Shown here one piece after another: positions 36,467 through 47,432 of a stretch of 64,000 nucleotides of DNA. Numbering within the stretch: position 1 is the first letter of the stretch; each line of letters begins with the position of its first letter. The stretch covers positions 1,264,666 through 1,328,665 of the forward strand of contig JAEVLN010000017.1 in NCBI GenBank assembly GCA_018350325.1, written 5' to 3'. This stretch comes from Globodera rostochiensis (Eukaryota > Nematoda > Chromadorea > Rhabditida > Heteroderidae). Under the pieces are notes generated by a model. That model was not told the DNA's origin and did not search any database. It saw nothing but the letters and a program-made list of their open reading frames with translations. The translations under genes were made by a program, and so were the position numbers.

Positions 36467-38036
36467 CGCTAAAATTAAATTTAATTGCACAACTTTCTGT
36501 TAATAATTGTAAAAAATTGCCAAATATTTCAATGCATTGCATTGCCACATATCCAATAGCTAATCCATTCAAAAATCTCAAATAAAATTGGCCATTGCTT
36601 TAGTGACGTGGCTAATGCGCGCAGCCGGCCCATTGATCAGTGCCATTAAATGATTGGCGAATGCTTGTGAACCGACGTCATCTGTCGACCGAACCAATGT
36701 GCCGGGCCGTGCCGTGCCAGTGCCGAGAACCTTCGATTGTTGCCTCGACTCCGGAGTCAGAACAAAATAATTTAAAAACCCGGAGTGGACACAAATTGTA
36801 GCGGCTCCAGCCGGACTCACTCAGCTGAAATCATAAATAGCCAGCCAGCAGACACCAGATAAAGAGCATAAAAAGTTATGTTTTATTTTTGATGCTTTTG
36901 TTTTGGTACAAAATAAAAAGGAATTTTAACACCATTAAAAATCCATCAAAAATTTGTAGCTCTAAAAGACTTGATAAACTTGAATAGGGCCCCTGGGCGT
37001 TTGTTGTTTCCCGGACGAATAATTCCTCGTCCAATAACAGCACAGCCTTTGTTTGAGGCTAAATTTTTGTTTTGATTTTATTTGTTTTATTCGAAATTTT
37101 TAAGGAAAAATTGCAAAATTTTAGGTCAATTCCCTCTGACCTGGAAGGGTCGAACCTTAAAAATGTTGTTTCTGATTTTGGCTCAACATTCTTATGTACC
37201 TAAATTGTTTTGATTTTATTGAGTTTGGAGGATTTCAGTGAGAAATTCGAAGCGAATTCTTTACTTAATATTTATTAAGCCCCTCCCCTTAACGAAAAAT
37301 TGACAAAATTCCGCAGTTTTTGGACCAATTTCCTTAACAAATTGAGTCAAAAATTCAAAATTTTCTCGGCGGCGCCTATCGGCACCGCCGACCCCTCCCA
37401 TCAAAACCTGAATTTCGACCCAAAACCCGGCCCAAAAACCTTGGGTCGGGTTTCGGGTTGAGAAAAAGACCGGGTTTCGGCTCTCGGGTTTCGGGTAACC
37501 CGCCCCATACCTGCACTACACTATAAACAGACTGCATGTAATTGCTCAAAAATCCTATTCTTAGGGGTATATTTTTATCCCGATTGGAACCGAACCAAAG
37601 CCTTTCGGGTATCCGAACCGGAACCGAGCCGAAAAAATCCGAGAAGAGAGAGAAAGGAGGGCGAATACACCCTCCAAAATTGGGTTGGCCAACTTGATCA
37701 AGCCTTGTAGTTTAAATTAAAGGAATATGGAACTATCAGCTTTTTTAAAAGTCATTTTCTATTGTGAAGTAAGTGACAAAGCCCAAACTTTAAGTAAATC
37801 TATTGAAACGAAATGCCTAAAATAATGTAGGTGGTATATATATATATGAGAATAAAACAAATTTCTTCTAAAATCAATTGCTTTAACATATGGCCATTTT
37901 AATTGTTCAAATTTAACTTCCCTTAATTTTTTTTATCATTTTTCAACATTATCATTATTCCCTATTTAACTTCAATGTTAAGGTTATTAATTTTATTCGA
38001 CTTTTTAACAAGTTCAAATACATTTTATGTGGCATA
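36467..38036. other. Spacer between two minus-strand genes
   Basis: Probably holds the promoter of the large secreted-protein gene (just above 36466) and the 3' region of the ZP gene. Around 37300-37650 are the GC-hairpin repeat and GGGTTTCGGGT-type repeats. I see no convincing exon. Confidence 0.55.
37368..37389. repeat. GC-hairpin interspersed repeat (type copy)
   Basis: GGCGGCGCC, TATC, GGCACCGCC: arms that fold back, followed by GACCCCTCC. Upstream lies a conserved TTCCTTAACAAATTGAGTC stretch. Further copies: 20624-20645 (inverted), 28678-28705, 41281-41302, 41422-41442, 41742-42006 (split by an insertion), 42103-42124 and about 44030-44055. Confidence 0.85.
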
Positions 38037-39526
38037 TTACTGAATTGCAAAAAGAAGGCATGAAAAGAACAAAAGTGCCACCAAATAATAGCTGATTCCG
38101 CTGTGAACAGCGCCATTTTCGTGGTTTGCGCTGCACAATTCGTCCGCTCTTTTTTCTTCGACAAATTCGGTGAAATTGCATTTTTCAAGCGACTAAAAAT
38201 GAAAAATGGTGGGAATTATATAATTTTTAATTTTAAAAATACGAATTTGATACTTTATTTGGACTTGTTTAATTGGTTTTTTTCTCTCAAACCAATGAGA
38301 CGACCAATTTAAAACCAATTTACATAATTAGGTACATATAATGAGTAAATTTAAAAAAGATACTCACAATTTTCTCGAGACAGTTCGAGTCACACGGGTC
38401 AGAGCAGACTTGGACATCACAAGAAAGTGTGGCCTTGTCGGGAGCGGCGGCCCCGTCGCCGCTGGCAAATGTCCATCCGTGCATTTCTACTGCGACATCC
38501 TCACGGGAATAGTTCAGTGGGCCAATTAGCTAATTAATCGATTAATTTTTAATTAATTGCAAAGGATAGAAACATTTATTCACCGAGGGACGACGACCAT
38601 TGCCTTTACCTACCGCCGCACATCCATTCGCGTCGATGAGAACAATTGGCCTTGTTGTGTTGCCGCCATCTTTTTCCAAGCGAATCAATTGGCACTGCTG
38701 AAGGCGAATTGCTATTTTGGTAGCTGAAAGTTGGAAACAATTTAATTTTGTGGCCGGCGTTCGGCGGGCATTTTATTGATTTTTTTTTGTCCGGGCGGGC
38801 ATTTTATTGATTTTTTTTTGTCCGGGCGGGCATTTTATTATTTTTTTGTCCGGGCGGGCATTTTATTGATTTTTTTGTTCAGCGGGCATTTTATTGATTT
38901 TTTTGTTCAGCGGGCATTTTATTATTTTTTTGTCCGGGCGGGCATTTTATTGATTTTTTTTTTGTCCGGGCGGGCTTTCCGAAAGAAATTCGGGCTTTAG
39001 CCCGGGTCGAATTTTTGCTAGTCGGCGCCCGCCCGCCGGTCGAATGCCCGCCCGACCGGGCGCGCGTCCTGGTATGCAACAGTCCGATTTGATATCAGTT
39101 TTTGAGGATTAAACAAGACTTTTTACCTCTCTAATTATTTTTGAGAGATTTCGTTTTAAAATTTTTTTCCAAAGATTTAAAAAGAGGAGAGTAACAAATC
39201 AAATTGGCAGCTAGATCTTGCAAGTTACCAAAACAATTTGTTTCCAATTCAAATTAAAACAATTTTTGTTCCAAAATGACCTGTTTCGTGGGTTGGCTCG
39301 CCGTCACATGAAACTTTGAGGCACAATTTGTCCTTGGCCCAGTCCAATCCTTCATTTGGTGCTCCGCCCGTGTCCAACTCCCCCAACCCGCCGCATTTAT
39401 TCTCTTCCGTCTCTTTAAACGCTTTCAAAGTGCAAGAAAAATTTTCCTCCGCTTCGCCGAGCTCAAAAATAAATAAAATTTCAAGCAAAAAAACGATTGT
39501 AAAAAATCATAAATTCGCAAAATCAT
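38037..39526 (-). CDS. ZP-domain membrane protein (cuticlin-like)
   Basis: Exons: about 39526-39281, 38723-38614, 38529-38368, 38192-38037, with phases 1, 0 and 0 agreeing. ZP-domain proteins form extracellular filaments; nematode cuticlins line the cuticle. Seen: a Cys-bearing N part, PIVLIDANGC (the ZP 'LID.NGC' motif), then TLSCDVQVCSDPCDSNC (the C-terminal ZP Cys cluster), and a last exon ending with a hydrophobic anchor (YYLVALLFFSCLLFAIQ) before TAA at 38037. The first exon needs one extra T in the T-run near 39490 to link the ATG at 39526 and a hydrophobic leader to the rest. It is short for the family, so upstream exons may be missing. No furin-type site was identified. Confidence 0.72.
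38760..38985 (+). repeat. About 31-bp tandem repeat (GCGGGCATTTTATTG)
   Basis: About seven to eight copies of GGGCATTTTATTGATTTTTT followed by TGTCCGGGC, with variable T-runs. It lies in the intron between ZP exons 1 and 2, followed by a GC-rich stretch to 39070. Confidence 0.88.
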
Positions 39527-39769
39527 TTTTGAATTAAATCAGAAATTGTTTTTTCACCATGGACAAATTCTTGAAGAATAATTCATATGCATTTGCGGTG
39601 AGAAGAAGCTGAAAAAACGTTGTTAAAAAATAACATAAAAAAGAAAGCAAAAAATGTTACGGTAAAAAGAATTATCGAATTGAGAAGCATTTTTGATTTT
39701 TTTGTTCTAAATTAAAAGAAAATATTTTATTTAAAATAATTGACGCTTGCAAATTGGACCATTTAAAAG

Positions 39770-39949
39770 TAGAGCCCGGTCGAGACGAGATCTCGTCTCG
39801 AAATCTCGAAAAATCTCGACGAGATTCTCGAGAAATCTCGTCCCGACATCTCGTCTCGAACAAAACTGAATTTTCGAGATTTTTCGAGACACGAGATTTT
39901 TTCGAGAATCTCGTCTCGAGTCTCGCTCGAAGCTCAAGTCCGGGCTCTA
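39770..39949. mobile_element. hAT-type miniature element, 180 bp
   Basis: The ends TAGAGCCCGGTC and (reverse complement) TAGAGCCCGGAC have perfect 8-bp TTTAAAAG duplications at 39762-39769 and 39950-39957. The interior is built of TCTCGTCTCGA/CGAGAT palindromes. Confidence 0.9.
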
Positions 39950-41756
39950 TTTAAAAGTTAAATACCTAAACACATTTGGTAATAATCCAAAATTAGGTAA
40001 CCAGAAAAGAAACTTATGATTGAATTGCGCCAAAAGGTATGCTGATGATTCTTTTGATCACTTTTTGCTCCCTTTTCAAGAATGGCCCGCCCCTTCTGAT
40101 CACATGAAAACGTGACAATAACACAAATGAAATCATCCACAAACAACAAACAATTTGTGCGCATTATTCGTCGAACGGTGAATCATTTGAGCAAGCGCAA
40201 ACAAAAGTCCCCGACATTTGCTATCCCCGTTTCCCCGAAAAAGCGACCGCCACAGCTCGGCAATATGTTGGGGGTCGGTGCCGGGAATTCGGGGGGTGTC
40301 CCCGACATTTGTTATCCCCGTTCCCCGTCACCGAAAATATTTAATTAAAACAAAGCACAATTGAGAGAATGGGAATATTTTCCGAAAAAAATTAATTTTG
40401 TTTAGAAGAAACGAGGTTCGTCGCGATTGTAAGCGCCACTTCAGTTGCGGAAAAACATTTTAAGTTTCAAAAATGTTTAAAAAATTAAAATATAGAGCAA
40501 AAATCTTCATAAGTATGCGCTTTTTTGTTGGACGAAAAACATTTTGTAAATTTTGGCTCGTAACGCGTCTCAGAAATCAGTCAACAACAACAACAAATAT
40601 AAAATTATTTATAACCAGTTTATGAATGGTTTTCACGATCAGCAGATGATGCGCACCAAAAATCGGTGAAATTGAAAATAGGTAAGCAAAATTAGAACCA
40701 AAACAATAAAAGGAAAGTTGTGAAAGAGCAAAAAAGAGAGATCTAAAAAACCGTTCATCTCTTCCTTCCGTTCCTCACTTCCTTTCTTCGCTGCTTCATC
40801 TCTTCCTTCCACCCTCTCGCCTCCCTTCCGTTCATCTCTTCCTTTCTACCGCTCAGGGTTTCTATTTAGCCCCGGAAACATGGCATTCGCCCCGTTTTGG
40901 GGTTGAGTGCCACGGTTTTGCCACGTTTTTGAAAGATGCCACGTCTTAAAAATTAAATATTTTTAAAATCGAGAGAAGCAGGCCTCTAAACAAGAAAGAG
41001 GTATCGAAATTTCGATTTTCGACGTTTTTTTCCCTTCGATTTTCGTTCGACAAAAATGAACTGTTTTTCGGAAATAATTTCGAAAGTCGGAGAGCCCGGT
41101 TTTTTAATTTTTGGCAAGGATGGGCGGTGGGTCTTGCCAACTTTTTGACAAAATTTCAATTTTTTTACATGTGTCGCCCCTGTAAACTGATAGTTAATTT
41201 TTGAAATAACTAATCATATATTCTTGAATTTTTGCTTTCATTTTCTTAACAAATTCATTAAATGTTTAAAAAATATCCCCGGCGGCGCCGACAGGCGCCG
41301 CCGAACTCTTCCACTCTTACGTAATTTTATTTAAATTCCTAAGCAAAATGCTTACTAATTTCGTTATAATTTTGATGAAATTTCTTAACAAAAATTGAGG
41401 AAAATTACAAAAAAAAATTTCGGCGGCGCCTATCGGCACCGCTGACCCACCCCCCACAAGGCAAGTCAAGAATCAAAGCAAGTCGAAATTCAATCACGAG
41501 TCAAGAAAGAGTCAAGGAAAATCAAAAATCAATGCAAGTCAAGACAAGTCAAGAGACAAGGCAACAGAAAAAATTTAAACAAAAAAAAGATTAAAGACAA
41601 AGAAGAGCGGTTGGCTGCCGCGAAGCGGCAATCAAGCGCTCGTTTCCATTTAATGCAATAGAATGGACTTATTTTAAAAATTGTAAACATTTCGCCAATT
41701 TTCGGGCCAATTTTCTTAACAAATCTTGTAAAATCTTCAACGGTGGCGCTGATAGG

Positions 41757-41990
41757 TAGGGTTTCCAAAAATATGCACATGCATATTTTTTTCCTGAACT
41801 GGGAACAGCCTGAAACGCACGAAAACGTGTTTTCAGCTTGGTTTGAAGCTTCTAGAACGCATTTCCATGTGCATATTTTTGCATATTTCGCTATTATATT
41901 TTTTTCATTTTATGTGCATATTTTGCAATTTTTGGTGCATATTTTATGCGCATATTTCAAGATTTTATGTGCATATTTTTGGACACCCTA
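41757..41990. mobile_element. hAT-type miniature element, 234 bp
   Basis: The ends TAGGGTTTCCAAAAATATG and (reverse complement) TAGGGTGTCCAAAAATATG have perfect 8-bp CTGATAGG duplications (41749-41756 and 41991-41998). It is inserted in the loop of a GC-hairpin repeat. The interior has repeated TGTGCATATTTT. Confidence 0.92.
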
Positions 41991-42134
41991 CTGATAGGCC
42001 CCGCCGGACCTTCCCATACTTAAAAAAGCTTTAAAAAACGGCCATTTTTTTAATTTTGCATGTAAATCTCTTAACAATTGATCAAAATTTCAAAATTTAC
42101 TCGGTGGTGCCTATCGGCACCGCCAACCCCCCCC

Positions 42135-42895
42135 CCCCCTACCTTCTTCTCTTTCTTTTTCCCCTTCCCCTCTTCCGTTCTTCCACCTCACCTCCCTTCC
42201 CTTCCTTAGTTCATTTCTGTTCGGGAGAAACCGATAAATTTAAATATTGTTGTGGCATTTCGTAGCATTCCTCATTCACGATATTTTGACTCTCTCCTTG
42301 CCAATAAAAGGCACCTTCCTCACCTCCACGTTCCTTTCCCTCTACTCATTTCAGTTAAGTTGTTGACCCCAACCCAAATCAATATTTGCTCCATTACCCA
42401 TCCTTTATTGGCGAATATACTTTATATTTATTTCCTCGGACTTTAGGCGCATAACAATTTCTTTTCTTCACACCGTTCATCTCTTCCTTCCTCCCCTCCC
42501 CCAGTCCGTTTTCTCACTTCCTCGCCCGTCCCTCTGTTCTTCTCTTCCTTTTTTCCCTCCGTCCCCTCTTCCGTGCTTCCACCATTTTTTTAATTCGGTT
42601 TTTTTTCACCTCCCCTTCCTTCCGTTTATTTCTTCCTTCCCCCTCCCCTATCTTCTTCTCTTCTTTTTTACCCTTCCTCCCGTTTTTCCACCTCACCTCC
42701 CCTCCCTTTTTCTGTTCATTTTTTTTCCTTTCATCTTTTCATTCCCCCCCCCCCTCCCTTCCGTTCCTCATTTCCGCTTCTTCATCTCTTCCTACCTCCC
42801 TCCCGCATCTCTTCCGTTCATCTCTTCCTTACTTCCGCTACTTCATCTTTCATTCCCCCCCCCCTCCCTTCCGGTTTTCACTTCCTTTCTTCTGC
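42135..42895 (+). repeat. Long polypyrimidine tract
   Basis: CT-rich with recurrent CTTCCGTTCATCTCTTCCTT-like units and C-runs. A related shorter tract is at 40760-40850. Confidence 0.8.
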
Positions 42896-42939
42896 TCATT
42901 ATCTCTGCCGATAGCCGCCTTCGAAAATTTGAATTTTAG

Positions 42940-43338
42940 TTCAATTAGTCAAGAGATTTGTGAGTAGACGCACTGGCGAATTGACACCAAAAGCAGGCCG
43001 CAATGAGGCTCTAAACAATTTGCTTGGAGGGTTTCCCGAAGACTTGGTCCGAATTTTGAAGTATATTGTAAGTATTTTCGATCGAGAATCTCGATTGGTC
43101 CTATTTCTAGTCAGAACCACCTGAAACGCCAAAAAACTTTGTTCAGGACTCGATCGAGTATGAAGATGAACCGAAATATGAATTGATTGAAGAAGTTCTA
43201 CAGAGCATATTGATCGAATACAACCTTAACGGGTTGAACTACGATTGGGAAGATAATCGAAGGCAAAATCCATGGCAACAACCGCAACACAACAACGACC
43301 TTGTTTCAATCTACGACGGTCCTATGATTTTTGATTAA
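42940..43338 (+). CDS. CK1/TTBK-like kinase, 3' part only
   Basis: Two exons, 42940-43067 and 43111-43338, joined in phase 0 by a 43-bp intron. The first gives the C-lobe helix region (RFVSRRTGELTPKAGRNEAL then GGFPEDLVRILKYI). The second gives EPKYELIEEVLQSILIEYNL and YDWEDN, matching the CK1 end motif 'PDY..I..LL...PFDWE', then a Gln-rich tail. The ATP-binding and catalytic parts are absent upstream, where the DNA is polypyrimidine repeat, so this is a truncated gene. The first exon is homologous to 24190-24290. Confidence 0.7.
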
Positions 43339-44851
43339 CCCAACAAAAACGACAATAGTATTATTTGAAAGTTTTTTAAATAGTACGGCGCTTCAGTATT
43401 ATTTGAAAACCTTAAAAAATTGGTTTTTTACTAGTAAAATTTTAAGTCCTTTTTTCGAAAGAAAATATAAAAAGAATAAAGAAAAACTTAAGTTTCAAAT
43501 TTTCTAATAAATTCGAAGTTTAAAAAGATTTTGTTTTAAATAATACTAAAGCTTTTGTGTCATTTGCAAATCTGCTCGAATAAAGAAATTTAATTTTCCG
43601 ATATTCGATTCTCAAGATCATCGACAGAAATCAAGGTCATCAGTTGAGAGAGGATTTATATGGACTAAAAACCCCCCTAAAATTTTTATGAATTTTTCTT
43701 AATAAATTTTAGAAAAAATGCCTTAGATATTGAACTTCTTCAAGAAATTTTTCGGAAAATGCCTAAAATATTGAATTCCTTCAAGAAATTTTGAAAAAAT
43801 GCCATAATGGTGGGGATCATGGATGGGAGCCGACGACCTCAAAAATTTGGAACGGAACTCGGCCTTAATAACAAGAAAAAACATACTGAATAGTGCACAT
43901 TTTAGGATCTTCGAAACTGCAGAATTTTGCCCAGGTTTTCGTTGGTGGGGGACTGAAGTTTATTAATTTAAAGAATTCTCTTTATAATTTTGAATAGTAG
44001 ATCAATAGATAGCGTTAAGTTGGGAGGGGTCCGGTAGTACCCATAGGCGCTGCCAGAAAATTTTTGTTTCGAAGTCCTCCAAAAATTTCGAATATTGCAA
44101 AACAAAGCACCTTCCTATGGTTCTTTGATTTCGTCCAACAAAAAGAATGTAAAAACTTGTGAATTATCTAAAAATTTCTTTAAAAATTACAAAAATGTAA
44201 AAAAATCTTTAGAATAGTTTACAACCGCCGTAAATGTTCAGAAAAGTCGGCAAAAACATTTACATACCCGGGGAACTTGAACCCAAATTCAAAAATTTTA
44301 CTAGCGCTAACACCATCCCGAAAAAATACCACCATTAGGGGGTGCTTAACCCGCCCAGATCCAACCCCCGGATACCGGGTATCTCGGATCCTGGACACCC
44401 GGATACCGGCCCGGATACTTCGCCCAAAACACTCGGTTCCGGTTCCGGATACCCGTTCTTGTCCAACCCTAGTTTTTGCGATCAGCAGCTTGCGCACCAT
44501 AAATCGGTGAAATTGAAATAAGCAAAATTAGAAATCAAAGAATAAATGAAAGTTGCGAAAGAGCAAAAAGTTCAACGAATTAGCCACGCAATTAATTTAA
44601 ATTTTAATACCAATTACTGTAATTAAAACCTTGATAATGCAAAGACTTACTTGTGACATTCGCTCATGTGTGTGGTCAGGGAGATCGCCGACTGCAACAT
44701 TTTGGGCTGGAAATTCTATTTCCAAAAATTTTGAGGTCCCCGAATTCCGATTTTCAAAAAACAAATTAATATTGAAAAGAAACAAAAAATAAGTAAAAGT
44801 TAAAAATTTTTGCTGCAAAAACTCACGGGTTGCGGGGAGTCAATCTTTTGC

Positions 44852-45053
44852 GCCGACACATTTGCGCCGGAATCTTTTGCGCCGACACATTTGCGCCGGC
44901 AAAGTCTACAAATTTTTTGTCTGCTTTAATTTTTTCGCATTTGGGGGTTCGCCTTAGCCCCCTGCGGGTTTTTATTTTTGAATTTTTCGTTTTTTTTTGC
45001 GAAAAACTGAAGAAACAGGCGCAAATGTAGCGGCGCATTGCGCAAAAGATGCA
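44852..45053. mobile_element. Inverted-repeat element with TCTTTTGCGC ends
   Basis: The left end TCTTTTGCGCCGACACATTT occurs twice in tandem; the right end GCGCAAAAGA is the inverted partner. The interior carries GGGGGTTCGCC/TTAGCCCCC pairing. No target duplication was fixed. Confidence 0.65.
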
Positions 45054-45223
45054 TCACCGTTTACGGTATAAAAAATGACACAACTCGCTGTTCGTGCGCC
45101 ACCCTTGAAAAATATTGTCGGGAATCCGTTTTGATCCTTGCCCCAGGCTTTAGTTACACTCCTAACATAATATTATTATATAGAAAACTCATTAAAAATA
45201 TATTTTTTTGCAAAGCACCAATC

Positions 45224-45391
45224 AATTATAATCATGTGAATTTTTCTCATATGCCAGAGTGCCCCACTGGATGCCATAAAAATTTATCCAAAATTTTTTT
45301 TTCAAAGTAAATCAATTATAATCATGTGATTTTTCTATGTGCCAGTGCCCCCCCCCCCCCCACTGGATGCCATAAAATTTAATCCAAAAAA
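45224..45391 (+). repeat. Tandem duplication just upstream of secreted-protein gene
   Basis: Two copies of about 83 bp with AATCATGTGA and CCCCACTGGATGCCATAAAA; the second has a long C-run. It ends about 70 bp before the ATG of the next gene, so it may be in the promoter. Confidence 0.75.
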
Positions 45392-45458
45392 GTTTTTATA
45401 AAAGGGAAGATTTTTATAAACATTTACATATTCCTCATATTTCTAAGCGAATTGTAAA

Positions 45459-47432
45459 ATGAAAATGCAAATCTTATGCTTATTATGCGTTTTCTTGCTC
45501 TTTTCACCAATACTATGCGTTTTAACGAATGATGGTCCGATTGAAAATGGTGATTTACTTATAAAAATATAATTCTAAAATTAAAATTAAAGCCATTTTT
45601 TATAATAATAAAAAAATTTACATGGAATTAGTTCAGGAAAAGAACAGGAAGCAGAAAAACACAGCAATTCGGACGCGAATTTACGCACTGTTTCATCAAA
45701 GTTCGGAAGGGTTCTTACCGGTGTCGGGCTCGGCGCGTTGGTCTTGGTCTTAAATTTTTTTAAAAATGCCAGAAAATTGTTTTTGTTAAGCAAGCTCAAC
45801 TAACGCAGGGCGCAATACCACTAACAGATCAGAGCAATAACGGCGTGCAAAATTATCCCAAAATACAAAATTCAAGTAAATTAGGAAATAATTTTGAATT
45901 TACAATATTTGGAAAAGCTTAAGAATACCGACCTAACCGATTTTGCATATAAATATTATACCATTCGATTCGCCTCGATAAGACAAAACGAATGGTATCA
46001 TTTTTAAGCTACGGCAACAACTATAAGCTGAGATACAGCTTCTCAAAGTTGGCAAATCCATAGGGGAAAAGTCATTTTCTCTTTATCTTCAAAAATAGTC
46101 AAATCCTGCTTTAAATTCCAAATTTTTTTATTTCCTATTGACGAATTCGCATTCAGCGCATTAAATAACGTTTTAAAGGTACAACCAACACTTTTCAAGT
46201 GACGAATCATTCACAAATTCCACTAAATTATTCTTTTAATATACATCCACGCATTCCAAATTTCAATGATAGCCGCCATTTGAAAGGTTTTAAAATTTTG
46301 ATAAAACTTATAATAACTTAACATAAATTTTGAACAGAAATTGAAAAGGAATTTTTGATGAATGAAAAAGACCAAAACGAAACATCGGTGGTGTCTGAAA
46401 CTGGTGATAATTTTTATTTTATTAAATTTACATTTATTCTTAGGCAAAAAACATAAGGACAAGCTGATTGTTTATCATAATGTAACGGATGGGGTAAATT
46501 TTATTGCTTTTATTCAATTATTAAACTAAATTTTAGACAATAGTCATTGATTATTCAAAAAAATAACTTTTTTAATCTTTAAAACTCAGTGTTCTCTGAT
46601 CAAATGTTCAAATGGCTCCGCTTGCGCAATCCGAACTGGCATGGCCAGCTTGGGCAACGGGATGTTCGAACACTTTGAATATCCAAAATGCATAATGGAC
46701 CCATATCAACTAAGTCACAACACGGACCCGGACGGAAACTCGCACATCAAAAAAAACGGTCCGGGTGTAAGTGGGCAATGTTTGGGATAGGGTTGGAGCT
46801 GGGCGGGGACGGGGAAAACCGGGGATCCCCGGCCATTCTCATCCCCGTCCTCGTTCCCCGGCTTGCTCATCCCCGAAAACGGGGATTCCCGGTATCTCCG
46901 TCCCAGGTTTGACTGGGGATCCCCCCCACCCGGCTCCAACCCTAGTTTGGGAACAGAATTTTTATAAAATATTAATTATTATTTCTTCTCAAAATGCAGT
47001 GCAATTTGGTAAAGTGTGCTGAGGTCGACGGGTTCTATTGTCATGTTCGAATTTCCGTCTCAAAGCTTGGCAACCGTCCGTATGCACAAGTACTTGGAGG
47101 TTATTTGAACTTTTTTTTAAAAAAACAATTTAATTTATGCCCTTAGGGTTCCCACAATGCGTGCATTCGAGTAAGGCGTACGACGAATCGACAAACATCG
47201 TCATGGAAGGAGGCCCAGGGGTTTTTTTTGTAATTTAATTAACTGAATTTAATCACTCTCAAACAAACTCAGTGTGACAAAATTCAATGCTTCAATGGTG
47301 AAAAATGCAAGGTTTCCGTCGGAATAGCAAAATATGGAAATTCGAAATGGTCTCAGGTAAATAAATGCATATTAAATTTAATTCGAACAATAAATTTGTA
47401 AATTTTAGTTTTTCTGGCCCTATTGCGCTTGA
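45459..47432 (+). CDS. Secreted protein with three Cys-rich repeats, about 11 exons
   Basis: Exons 45459-45549, 45637 to about 45790 (end uncertain), 45809-45875, 46179-46286, 46338-46403, 46444-46493, 46590-46766, 47000-47099, 47147-47220, 47273-47356, 47409-47432; phases agree from exon 3 on. Begins with a signal peptide (MKMQILCLLCVFLLFSPILC). Exon 2 has a hydrophobic stretch (VLTGVGLGALVLVLNFF). The C-terminal half is three diverged repeats of pattern C-x4-C-x(4-6)-C-x-V/I...LGN...FP-x-C: CSLIKCSNGSACAI, CNLVKCAEVDGFYCHV and CDKIQCFNGEKCKV, each spanning about two exons. I do not recognise the domain. The exon 2-3 junction is unresolved. Secreted, small and Cys-rich is effector-like, but that is inference. 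Confidence 0.7.
46788..46944. mobile_element. hAT-type miniature element, 157 bp
   Basis: The ends TAGGGTTGGAGC are inverted copies with perfect 8-bp GTTTGGGA duplications (46780-46787 and 46945-46952). The interior is GC-rich. It lies in the intron between exons 7 and 8 of the secreted Cys-rich gene. Confidence 0.92.

Larger units (their letters stand above)
39527..42939. other. Repeat-rich intergenic region
   Basis: No gene seen. It contains two hAT-type miniature elements, four GC-hairpin repeats, a direct duplication (40208-40234 and 40299-40325, GTCCCCGACATTTG), and pyrimidine-rich tracts at about 40760-40850 and 42135-42895. Confidence 0.65.
43339..45458. other. Intergenic region with repeats
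   Basis: No exon seen. It contains a GC-hairpin repeat near 44030, a GC-rich patch with TAGGG-type ends (about 44337-44471), an inverted-repeat element (44852-45053) and a tandem duplication (45224-45391). Confidence 0.6.

Noticed and set aside
36578..36820. 80-codon minus-strand frame
   Set aside because: No signal peptide, splice phase or motif links it to the neighbouring gene; more likely promoter DNA.
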